Shown here piece after piece: positions 1 through 5,290 of a DNA stretch of 5,657 nt (position 1 is its first letter; each line of letters begins with the position of its first letter). The DNA is taken from the NCBI GenBank assembly GCA_014730055.1, contig WJIV01000176.1, positions 1 through 5,657 of the forward strand, in the 5' to 3' direction. The translations under genes and the position numbers were made by a program. Below the pieces are notes generated by a model. It had not been told where the DNA came from. It saw nothing but the letters and a program-made list of their open reading frames with translations, and searched no databases. This DNA is from Candidatus Bathyarchaeota archaeon (GTDB taxonomy: Archaea > Thermoproteota > Bathyarchaeia > TCS64).

Positions 1-335
1 CTTACATATCTCGCCAAGGGAGCTGTTGCCTCAAAGAATTCCAGTGGAATTATTGCCGCTGTAGAGATAACCAGTTTACCCTTTATTTCATCCTTAATTT
101 CTAATAGTACTTTCTCAATATCCCCTGGCTTAACACAAAGGAAAATTACATCAGATTCTCTCGCAGCAATTACATTATTATCAGTAATCTTTGCACCCAG
201 ATCAGCTAAAGGTATGAGTTTCTGCATGTCCCTTCTTGTTGCTATTACCTGACCAAACTGACCTGATTTGAGGAGGCATCTTACTACAGCGCCGCCAATA
301 ACCCCCGAACCTATTACAGAGACTGTTTCAACCAT
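1..335 (-). CDS. proC: Pyrroline-5-carboxylate reductase, N-terminal part (3' end outside window)
   Basis: This gene runs off the left edge; 111 complete codons are visible from the ATG at 333-335. The product should reduce 1-pyrroline-5-carboxylate to L-proline with NAD(P)H in the cytosol, the last step of proline synthesis. Visible evidence is an N-terminal Rossmann fold: a hydrophobic strand followed by the dinucleotide motif GSGVIGGA (residues 9-16), a second strand ending in ATRRD (31-36), where the arginines suggest NADPH preference, then SDVIFLCVKP (61-70) and KLVISTAAIIPLEF (87-100), which match the ProC pattern DxxFLaVKP and lVIS-AAgI. The last residues (ARYV) sit where ProC proteins continue into the RVMPN motif, which lies outside the window. 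The usual ProC motif has a glycine in AAGI, and here it is isoleucine. Weak GTGA at about 5 bases before the ATG could be the ribosome binding site. The gene is divergent from guaAB. A related F420-dependent NADP oxidoreductase-like protein is the main alternative. Confidence 0.8.
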   Translation of the reverse strand, partial: MVETVSVIGSGVIGGAVVRCLLKSGQFGQVIATRRDMQKLIPLADLGAKITDNNVIAARESDVIFLCVKPGDIEKVLLEIKDEIKGKLVISTAAIIPLEFFEATAPLARYV

Positions 336-374
336 TTTATTCACTTTTTTCTTATCTTACAATAATTTCTATTG

Positions 375-393
375 CAATATAGTGTGAATATTG
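375..393. promoter_or_regulatory. Inverted repeat CAATAT-N7-ATATTG, possible operator
   Basis: Two perfect 6-base arms, CAATAT (375-380) and ATATTG (388-393), are separated by 7 bases. They lie directly between the predicted proC TATA box and its expected start site, where a bound repressor would block transcription. In AT-rich intergenic DNA such short repeats can arise by chance, so the operator role is an inference from position. Confidence 0.25.
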
Positions 394-402
394 TATAAAT
401 AG
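394..402 (-). promoter_or_regulatory. Predicted TATA box for proC
   Basis: On the minus strand the sequence CTATTTATAC contains a good archaeal TATA element (TTTATA). Archaeal transcription usually starts about 25 bases downstream of the box centre, which would be near 372 and leave a leader of roughly 37 bases before the proC ATG. The assignment rests on motif and spacing only. The same bases read TATAAATA on the plus strand and could in principle serve guaAB, but that would give a leader of more than 50 bases. Confidence 0.45.
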
Positions 403-426
403 TTTGCATCCTATTAACATGTTTAC

Positions 427-447
427 AAAGCTTTTTAGAAAGCTTTT
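427..447. repeat. Twin AAAGCTTTT repeat upstream of guaAB
   Basis: AAAGCTTTT occurs at 427-435 and again at 439-447. Each contains the palindrome AAAGCTTT, and the copies are offset by 12 bases, roughly one helical turn. The second copy merges with the predicted guaAB TATA box. It may be a regulator site or simply AT-rich promoter DNA. Confidence 0.35.
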
Positions 448-450
448 ATG
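443..450 (+). promoter_or_regulatory. Predicted TATA box for guaAB
   Basis: CTTTTATG, preceded by the purine-rich GAAAG, resembles an archaeal BRE plus TATA element. A start site about 25 bases downstream would fall near 472, giving an almost leaderless mRNA for the ATG at 480. A second candidate, CTTTTTAG at 431-438, would start near 460. Both favour the ATG at 480 over the in-frame GTG at 471 as the true start. Confidence 0.4.
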
Positions 451-479
451 CACGACCCTATCAATTTGCTGTGAGAAAC

Positions 480-1670
480 ATGGCAGATATAGATGCCTCT
501 GCCTTTATCGATCAACAGGTAGAAGCGATAAAGGACACCCTCGGAAAAGATAAGGCTCTGGTAGCAGTTTCAGGGGGCGTAGATAGCACCGTATCGGCAA
601 TTTTAACCCACAAAGCCATTGGTGATAACCTCATTTGCGTTTTCATTGATGACAACTTTATGCGATTGGGTGAGACGGAACAAGTAAAAACTATCCTATC
701 AGGTGAACCTATCGGATTGCCTGTAAGGACGGTCAATGAAAAGCAAAAATTCATGTCTGCATTAGAAGGATTATCCGATGCAGAGGAAAAGCGCAAAGCA
801 TTCAGAATAACCTTTTATGAAACACTTAGATCAATAGCAGAAGATGAGAACTGCCAATTTCTTGTGCAAGGAACTATAAGAGCTGATGTAGAAGAGACTC
901 AAAAGGGTATAAAGACCCAGCACAATGTTTTGGAACCTATGGGTATAAACCCTGTAGAGAAATTTGGTTTTAATGTAATCGAACCTCTCAAGTCCCTATA
1001 TAAATCACAAGTAAGATCAGTTGCTAGGTATCTTGGCGTTTCGCCTCTAGTATCTGAACGTCAACCATTTCCTGGACCAGGTCTAAGTATTAGAGTCGTA
1101 GGAGAGATTACTCCGGAAAAACTTGATGAGCTTAAAAAGGCAACTTTCATTGTTGAACAAGCCTTCGAGCCTCACAATCCTTCACAATTTTTTGCTGCGA
1201 TTTTCAGCGGGGAGCAGAGTAGAGACCTGAAAGTCCTTAGAAGAGAGACTTCTAATATAACTGGGATTGATCAGAGGTTTATAAAGGCAGGAATATTATC
1301 TGAAAAAGCTACTGGAATTATCGATAGTGGAAGGGTTTATGGTTCCATTATAACCTTGGCTCTGGAGGACGCTAGTGATAATATTTTGAGACCTGAATAT
1401 GATGACCTAGAACTCGTTCTTGATTACTTGAGAGATAATTACCCTGAGGCAACACGTCTAATATATTTGGTTGATGAGAAAGATGATGAGGGTTATACTA
1501 TTGTAATGAGAGCTGTAAAAACTAAGGACTTTCTTAAAGCAGAATCAATGAGAATACCCTGGATAACCTTGACTGAAACAGCCTCAAAAATACTTGAATC
1601 CTGTACCAATGTTACCAGGGTATACTACGATGTAACCCCTAAACCACCAGCAACTATAGAATATGAATAA
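480..1670 (+). CDS. guaAB: GMP synthase, ATP-pyrophosphatase (synthetase) subunit B, long form
   Basis: The product converts XMP to GMP using ATP and ammonia. In archaea the glutaminase is a separate GuaAA protein, which is not in this window. From the ATG at 480 the protein has 396 residues. The N-terminal PP-loop domain shows SGGVDSTVSA (31-40, ATP pyrophosphatase P-loop), THKAIGDNL (43-51), FLVQGTIRADVEET (127-140), KTQHNV (145-150) and EPLKSLYKSQVR (168-179). The dimerisation domain opens with RQPFPGPGLSIRV (194-206) and ends with KPPATIEYE (388-396), the XMP-binding C-terminus of the family. Archaeal subunit B proteins that I can recall are about 305-310 residues, so this one carries some 85 extra residues, all between about 243 and 338, inside the dimerisation domain. 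An in-frame GTG at 471 would add three residues. I prefer the ATG because the family starts here and the predicted transcript starts near 472. GTGAG just before the ATG is a weak Shine-Dalgarno candidate. The gene is convergent with the aldolase. Confidence 0.93.
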   Translation: MADIDASAFIDQQVEAIKDTLGKDKALVAVSGGVDSTVSAILTHKAIGDNLICVFIDDNFMRLGETEQVKTILSGEPIGLPVRTVNEKQKFMSALEGLSDAEEKRKAFRITFYETLRSIAEDENCQFLVQGTIRADVEETQKGIKTQHNVLEPMGINPVEKFGFNVIEPLKSLYKSQVRSVARYLGVSPLVSERQPFPGPGLSIRVVGEITPEKLDELKKATFIVEQAFEPHNPSQFFAAIFSGEQSRDLKVLRRETSNITGIDQRFIKAGILSEKATGIIDSGRVYGSIITLALEDASDNILRPEYDDLELVLDYLRDNYPEATRLIYLVDEKDDEGYTIVMRAVKTKDFLKAESMRIPWITLTETASKILESCTNVTRVYYDVTPKPPATIEYE

Positions 1671-1675
1671 AATTT

Positions 1676-1695
1676 GGGAGCTATTTTTTAATCCC
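1676..1695 (+). terminator. Possible guaAB terminator: T6 run overlapping the aldolase 3' end
   Basis: Just after the guaAB stop is a T6 run (1684-1689), flanked by a weak 4-base stem (GGGA at 1676-1679 and TCCC at 1692-1695). Archaeal RNA polymerase can terminate on T-rich stretches without a strong hairpin. The T run lies inside the last codons (Lys-Lys-stop) of the convergent aldolase gene. No comparably strong T tract for the aldolase is seen on the other strand, where only a T4 (AAATTTTATTC) follows its stop. Confidence 0.3.
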
Positions 1696-2436
1696 TAGTT
1701 CTTTAAAATGATTTTCTACACCCATTTTCATATATATTAAATCATTACCTACCGTTACTATATTGTAACCTTTTTCCATCCTTTCCTTTATGGTGCTTCC
1801 TGAACCTTGATGGATACCAGCAGCCAATCCAGAGTCCTTAGTTACTTCGTAAACAACATCAATAGCTCTTTGAACCTCTGGGTGGCTCATGTTACCAAGA
1901 TGTCCGTAACTGGCAGAAAGATCAGCAGGTCCTATATATGTTGCATCTAATCCTTCTACACTACATATATCCTCAATGTTCTGGACAGCTTCTTTTGTCT
2001 CTATCTGGGCAATTACGATGATTTCTTCATCGGCAGTTTTCAAATAATCTTGATCAAACATAGCTGCTCTTCTGGGCCCGCATCCTCTTAGTCCTTCAGG
2101 GGCATATCTAGTTGCTTTAACAGCTAATTCTGCTTCACTCTTATTGTTAACCCATGGAACAAGTACACCATATGCACCGACATCAAGTGCTCTTTTTATC
2201 GCCACTATATCATTCCACCACACTCTGACTATGGGGGTTGTTTTGCTTTCCGGCCTCATAGCTTGCATCAGAGTTTGTGCTGTTAGGATATCTAAGGGAG
2301 CGTGCTCAGTATCAATTACAAAATAATCGAAGCCTAAGCTACTCATCATCTCCGTGCACATAGGGCTCTCGACTGTTATCCAAGTTCCATAAACTTGTTC
2401 ATCGTTTTTGATTCTTCTCTTCAATTCATTTTTCAT
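1681..2436 (-). CDS. HpcH/HpaI-family class II aldolase (2-keto-3-deoxy acid aldolase type)
   Basis: The 251-residue product belongs to the metal-dependent pyruvate aldolases that include 4-hydroxy-2-oxoheptanedioate aldolase (HpaI) and 2-dehydro-3-deoxyglucarate aldolase (GarL). These reversibly cleave 2-keto acids to pyruvate and an aldehyde in the cytosol. Visible family features are YGTWITVESP (16-25), FVIDTEHAP (39-47) with the catalytic histidine H45, PIVRV (68-72) with the substrate arginine R71, GAYGVLVPWVN (87-97), the AQIET segment with metal ligand E146, and IGPADLSASYG (168-178) with metal ligand D172. Length is normal for the family. The ATG at 2434-2436 is supported by an AGGTGA ribosome binding site 6 bases upstream. 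The gene lies 60 bases downstream of pcc1 on the same strand and converges with guaAB at 10 bases. The exact substrate cannot be read from the sequence, and an archaeal role in sugar-acid or aromatic degradation is only inference. Confidence 0.9.
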   Translation of the reverse strand: MKNELKRRIKNDEQVYGTWITVESPMCTEMMSSLGFDYFVIDTEHAPLDILTAQTLMQAMRPESKTTPIVRVWWNDIVAIKRALDVGAYGVLVPWVNNKSEAELAVKATRYAPEGLRGCGPRRAAMFDQDYLKTADEEIIVIAQIETKEAVQNIEDICSVEGLDATYIGPADLSASYGHLGNMSHPEVQRAIDVVYEVTKDSGLAAGIHQGSGSTIKERMEKGYNIVTVGNDLIYMKMGVENHFKELGIKK

Positions 2437-2442
2437 TATTAC

Positions 2443-2448
2443 TCACCT
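2443..2448 (-). promoter_or_regulatory. Shine-Dalgarno sequence of the aldolase gene
   Basis: AGGTGA on the minus strand lies 6 bases before the aldolase ATG. It matches the complement of the TCACCT at the archaeal 16S rRNA 3' end. It is among the best ribosome binding sites in the window and fixes the aldolase start. Confidence 0.7.
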
Positions 2449-2477
2449 AATGATTCATGTAAGACGGGTGAGAAGAG

Positions 2478-2486
2478 TATTTAGAA
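2478..2486 (-). promoter_or_regulatory. Possible TATA-like element for the aldolase gene
   Basis: In the 60-base gap between pcc1 and the aldolase, the minus strand reads TTCTAAATACT. Its AT-rich core could act as a TATA box, with a start near 2455 and a leader of about 18 bases containing the AGGTGA site. The match to consensus is modest, and the aldolase could equally be read through from the exosome operon. Confidence 0.25.
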
Positions 2487-2496
2487 TCTCCGACAT

Positions 2497-2757
2497 TCAC
2501 TCAAGTTTCTCAATCATTGAAAGAATCCCCTCTACCCATCTCAAGTAACTGTTGAGAGCTGCTCGTAGTGCTGATGTATCATTAGCCATAATTAATAGAC
2601 AAATTCCCTCTTCATTTCTGGACAATTTTACAGATGAACGTTCTGATGAAGGAGTCTTAGATTCGGGTTCGAGTGAAATTAAAACAACGTCTATAGCTCT
2701 TTCAGGAAGCTTGATATCAACTTTTCCAATAGATCCCTTCGTAATATAAGAATTCAT
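2497..2757 (-). CDS. pcc1: KEOPS complex subunit Pcc1
   Basis: This is a small protein of 86 residues, typical for archaeal Pcc1. Pcc1 is the dimerisation module of KEOPS, which with Kae1, Bud32 and Cgi121 makes the universal N6-threonylcarbamoyladenosine (t6A) at position 37 of ANN-decoding tRNAs. Evidence in the sequence is the Pcc1 pattern: an N-terminal strand, LEPES (29-33), SSVKLSRNEEGICLLIMAND (41-60), and the signature DTSALRAALNSYLRWV (60-75) in the C-terminal helix. Position supports it, because pcc1 directly follows rpl37ae in many archaeal exosome operons. It starts 17 bases after the rpl37ae stop. No clear Shine-Dalgarno precedes the ATG; instead a T7 tract fills the gap. The other KEOPS genes are not in the window. 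Confidence 0.85.
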   Translation of the reverse strand: MNSYITKGSIGKVDIKLPERAIDVVLISLEPESKTPSSERSSVKLSRNEEGICLLIMANDTSALRAALNSYLRWVEGILSMIEKLE

Positions 2758-2764
2758 TTTAGAT

Positions 2765-2771
2765 AAAAAAA
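2765..2771 (-). terminator. T7 tract between rpl37ae and pcc1, possible attenuating terminator
   Basis: On the minus strand the gap reads CCATTTTTTTATC, with seven consecutive T residues 3 bases after the rpl37ae stop codon and 7 bases before the pcc1 ATG. Runs of five or more T can release archaeal RNA polymerase. No stem is seen. It may lower pcc1 expression relative to the genes upstream, which is an inference only. Confidence 0.3.
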
Positions 2772-2774
2772 TGG

Positions 2775-3023
2775 TTACTGAGCACGTATTCTCTGAGAGG
2801 TTCTACCGACTTTGGTCTCAGGCTGATAAGCTCCACCTGCGAATTTATATCCGCATTTACCACACTCCCAAATACCAACGCTCTCCCTCTCAACTGACTT
2901 GGTACCACAGCTTGGACACTTGTGTTTTGCCCTAACTGTTGCCATTATCCTGGCATACCTTTTCCTAAGGGTGGCGCCTCCGCGTCCCCTTAATCCATAG
3001 CTCTTTCTTTTCTTCTTAGGCAT
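2775..3023 (-). CDS. rpl37ae: Large-subunit ribosomal protein eL43 (L37Ae)
   Basis: The 82-residue protein is a structural component of the 50S ribosomal subunit, found in archaea and eukaryotes only. It has a very basic N-terminus (PKKKRKSYGLRGRGGATLRK), typical of rRNA binding, and a C4 zinc ribbon with CPSC at 36-39 and CGKC at 54-57. The strongly conserved GYKFAGGAYQP segment (58-68) follows. All four zinc-binding cysteines are present and the length is normal. The gene begins one base after the rrp42 stop, and GGTGG within the last rrp42 codons, 9 bases from the ATG, is the likely ribosome binding site, so the two genes are probably translationally coupled. Confidence 0.95.
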   Translation of the reverse strand: MPKKKRKSYGLRGRGGATLRKRYARIMATVRAKHKCPSCGTKSVERESVGIWECGKCGYKFAGGAYQPETKVGRTSQRIRAQ

Positions 3024-3024
3024 T

Positions 3025-3819
3025 TTAAGATTCCACCGCTAGCGCCCTTATCTCAGCGGCTTTATCAGCAGCGCTATTTATACATTTCTGTATCTCTTCT
3101 AAGGTGAAGCCAACTGGTCCAGATTTTTGGAGAGTAGTTACATTACCTTTTTGATCTATAGTAACTGTTAATCTTCCATCCATTACTTCCTCCTCATCCG
3201 CTGTGGGGTCCATAATAAAGTGATCTGCTATCTTAACATATGTAACAGCTATGGGCTGACTTTCTAGATCAAGTTTTACTTTCTTATCAGTTTTTTCTAG
3301 CTGCCCTTTCTTTACCTTAAATTCAGGAATCTCTGCAGATTTCAAGGCAGCAAGTGCTCCCGCGGAACATGCGTCTATTAGGTTACCATCGTAGTTAAGA
3401 ACAAACAGATCAACGAATATCAAGTAAACCTTCTCCCCTGAAATTAACCCGAGCTCTTCCAGATTAAGTATCTCAGCTGATCTAAGCCCCCTGTCCACCA
3501 CCCTGGCAAGCTCGACTGCTTCATCTGGAGGTGGCCCTGGCTCCCAAGTCGAATGGGCTACTGGGGTGAATTCGGCGTTTACCATTAATACTCCCTGATC
3601 AGGCGTATCCTCGAATGGATGACCAATGTCTGCTTTGACTCCAACCACAACATGAGTTTTTCCTAGCTTAACCTCTGCTGAGCCTTCTACTTTCTCAAGA
3701 TATTGTTTTTTAATCTCAAAGGGTCTAAACTCCTCTAAATCCCTACCATCCATTCTTTTACCGGTCTCAAGAATTTCTTCGATCTTTTTTCTCTTTAGTC
3801 GTGATACTATGTTGCTCAT
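3025..3819 (-). CDS. rrp42: Exosome complex subunit Rrp42 (RNase PH-like, non-catalytic)
   Basis: The 264-residue protein has an RNase PH fold. In archaea it alternates with Rrp41 to form the hexameric ring of the 3'-to-5' RNA exosome and helps bind RNA, while the catalytic residues are in Rrp41. Diagnostic segments are [15 protein letters not shown] (22-36), [20 protein letters not shown] (46-65), [19 protein letters not shown] (105-123), [18 protein letters not shown] (142-159), and [16 protein letters not shown] (204-219) followed by [10 protein letters not shown] (234-243). Length is normal for archaeal Rrp42. The start codon overlaps the rrp41 stop in an ATGA, and a perfect AGGAGG lies 7 bases upstream. 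Both features indicate tight coupling and stoichiometric synthesis with Rrp41. Confidence 0.97.
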   Translation of the reverse strand: MSNIVSRLKRKKIEEILETGKRMDGRDLEEFRPFEIKKQYLEKVEGSAEVKLGKTHVVVGVKADIGHPFEDTPDQGVLMVNAEFTPVAHSTWEPGPPPDEAVELARVVDRGLRSAEILNLEELGLISGEKVYLIFVDLFVLNYDGNLIDACSAGALAALKSAEIPEFKVKKGQLEKTDKKVKLDLESQPIAVTYVKIADHFIMDPTADEEEVMDGRLTVTIDQKGNVTTLQKSGPVGFTLEEIQKCINSAADKAAEIRALAVES

Positions 3820-4592
3820 TCTTCTTCCTCCTCTATATCCTCTTCTTCTGAATCCTCTTCCTCGTCTTCTTCGCTTTCATCTTCTAATCCGTACTTTTTC
3901 TTCAAGGCCTCTTTTTGTACTTCATAGACTTTTTTACATCCTTCAATTGCTAATTCAATAGATTCAAGTGTTTCCTCGGGAGTCATTATTCCATCCATTT
4001 GTAATAAGGTAACATCTCCAAGTTTAGGCATGAAAGCTACAGGTACATCAGACTCGCCTTTCTTGTCTTCGTAATCTCCAAGATCGAGTATTATCTTTCC
4101 CTCATACTTACCTGCGGCACATGAAGCAACAAGGTCTCTCATTGGTATACCTGCATCTGCTAAAGCTACCGCAGCAGCATTAACGGAGGCGCATCTAGTT
4201 CCACCATCAGCTTGTATTATCTCGACATATACATCAATTACGCTTCTGGGATATCTCTCAAGGAAAAGTGCAGGCTCTAATGCATCTGCCATTACCATAC
4301 TTATCTCTGTATCCCTTCTAGAAGGCGCTGGTGATCTCCTTGGATCTACGCTGAAAGGTGCCATATGATATCTACATCTTAGTACACCCATATTCGGTTT
4401 ACTGAACCTTTTTGGGTGCATTTCTCTTGGTCCATACACCGCTGCAATAATTCTATTTTTGCCCATCTCGATATATGCTGATCCGTCAGCATTGGGTATC
4501 ACACCACTTTCAATAATTAAGGGACTACGCATCTCGTCAGCTTTTCTTCCGTCAACGCGTTCCCATTTCTTACTCTTTTTTTTCTTACTCAT
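3816..4592 (-). CDS. rrp41: Exosome complex catalytic subunit Rrp41 with acidic C-terminal tail
   Basis: The 258-residue protein is the active RNase PH-like subunit of the archaeal exosome, degrading RNA 3'-to-5' by phosphorolysis and also adding heteropolymeric tails. Seen here are [20 protein letters not shown] (12-31), [19 protein letters not shown] (37-55), the RNA/phosphate-binding arginine pair in SRRDTEIS (91-98), [20 protein letters not shown] (128-147) and [10 protein letters not shown] (180-189). D182 in this last motif corresponds to the catalytic aspartate of characterised archaeal Rrp41. The N-terminus is lysine-rich (SKKKKSKK). The last 22 residues (237-258) contain 19 Asp or Glu. 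The ATG overlaps the end of rrp4 by 8 bases (ATGAGTAA), with GAGG about 9 bases upstream as a moderate ribosome binding site. The stop overlaps the rrp42 start in an ATGA. Confidence 0.97.
   Translation of the reverse strand: MSKKKKSKKWERVDGRKADEMRSPLIIESGVIPNADGSAYIEMGKNRIIAAVYGPREMHPKRFSKPNMGVLRCRYHMAPFSVDPRRSPAPSRRDTEISMVMADALEPALFLERYPRSVIDVYVEIIQADGGTRCASVNAAAVALADAGIPMRDLVASCAAGKYEGKIILDLGDYEDKKGESDVPVAFMPKLGDVTLLQMDGIMTPEETLESIELAIEGCKKVYEVQKEALKKKYGLEDESEEDEEEDSEEEDIEEEEE
3827..3832 (-). promoter_or_regulatory. Shine-Dalgarno of rrp42 embedded in the acidic tail codons of rrp41
   Basis: AGGAGG on the minus strand sits 7 bases before the rrp42 ATG. It is formed by the ATA-GAG-GAG codons (Ile-Glu-Glu) near the end of rrp41. 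It is the strongest Shine-Dalgarno in the window and confirms the rrp42 start at 3819. Confidence 0.75.
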
Positions 4593-5283
4593 TTCTAATT
4601 TCCTCTTTTCTTTTCTTGAGGTATTCTTGGATCCTATTTGTGAGGCCCGAAGTATGTGCTTCAGCCTCTATTTTTCTAATAACTTCTACAACTAGTTCCT
4701 CGTCTTCCCGTCTTCTACCACTAATTAGTATTCTACCATTCTGTCCAATAGTTATACTTGTTCGGGTTTCCCGTAGGATCATGTTGATCATACTCCCCTT
4801 CTTTCCAATTAGCCGGGGAATTTTTGAAGGGGTAATTTTGATTACAAAACCGTCAAATACTTTGCCCAGTTCCCTTCCCTGTATAGATAGAATTGGTGTT
4901 CTATATCTGTCAAGGTCTACTATTTTTGCAATAATTGTGTCTCCGACATCAAGTATCTTTGTCAAGTCTTGGTGAGTTCTGAAAGGTTTATTGATTGCAT
5001 CATTTGTAGATAATATTGCCTCTGTAGCCGCTCCTATATCCACAAGCCATCTTCCTAGTTCAATATCTACGACAGTACCAATAACCATATCACCAACTAG
5101 TGGAGTGAATCCACCTTCAAGTGCAATAACTGAAACCCTATCTTTTCCATAATTAACAAGACCTACATGACTAGAATGAACATTTCCTTCTTTTCTGTAT
5201 ACATTTTCACCAGTTCGTACCCTGCCTTCATATAGTAGGTCCCCTGGAACCACTACATCTCTCGATTCAAATTTCTCACTCAT
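4585..5283 (-). CDS. rrp4: Exosome complex RNA-binding subunit Rrp4
   Basis: The 232-residue protein forms part of the trimeric cap on the Rrp41/Rrp42 ring and guides RNA into its pore. Three parts are visible: an N-terminal domain with [10 protein letters not shown] (11-20) and [15 protein letters not shown] (29-43); an S1 domain of about 64-135, including [18 protein letters not shown] and [13 protein letters not shown]; and a KH domain of about 143-210 with the nucleic-acid-binding GKKG loop in [10 protein letters not shown] (157-166). It ends in a charged helix. Length matches archaeal Rrp4. The start is 7 bases after the sdo1 stop and is preceded by AGGAAAGG, a weak Shine-Dalgarno. Csl4, the alternative cap subunit, and DnaG are not in the window. 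Confidence 0.96.
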   Translation of the reverse strand: MSEKFESRDVVVPGDLLYEGRVRTGENVYRKEGNVHSSHVGLVNYGKDRVSVIALEGGFTPLVGDMVIGTVVDIELGRWLVDIGAATEAILSTNDAINKPFRTHQDLTKILDVGDTIIAKIVDLDRYRTPILSIQGRELGKVFDGFVIKITPSKIPRLIGKKGSMINMILRETRTSITIGQNGRILISGRRREDEELVVEVIRKIEAEAHTSGLTNRIQEYLKKRKEEIRNE

Positions 5284-5290
5284 GCCTTTC

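Noticed and set aside
336..479. Possible tRNA or structured RNA gene in the largest intergenic gap.
   Set aside because: No cloverleaf pairing, conserved TTC loop or GC-rich stem is visible. The region is AT-rich and is better read as a divergent promoter.
512..796. Open frame of 94 codons on the minus strand opposite guaAB.
   Set aside because: It is antisense to the conserved PP-loop domain of guaAB, and its translation shows no domain or family pattern.
2455..2496. A 13-codon open frame on the minus strand (MSEILNTLLTRLT) between pcc1 and the aldolase, which could be a leader peptide.
   Set aside because: It is too short to judge, lacks a Shine-Dalgarno, has no regulatory codon run or attenuator-like hairpin, and overlaps the predicted aldolase promoter region.
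2552..2749. Open frame of 65 codons on the plus strand opposite pcc1.
   Set aside because: It lies wholly antisense to pcc1, whose signature is clear, and has no own ribosome binding site or recognisable motif.
3819..3900. Plus-strand polypyrimidine tract of CTT and TCC units resembling a microsatellite or triplex-forming repeat.
   Set aside because: It is explained by the GAA, GAG and GAT codons of the Rrp41 acidic tail. The units are irregular, and the reading frame is intact.
4459..4975. Two plus-strand open frames opposite rrp41 and rrp4 with hydrophobic, membrane-like stretches.
   Set aside because: The hydrophobic phenylalanine and leucine runs are the reverse reading of lysine- and glutamate-rich codons in rrp41 and rrp4. 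Both overlap confirmed genes completely.
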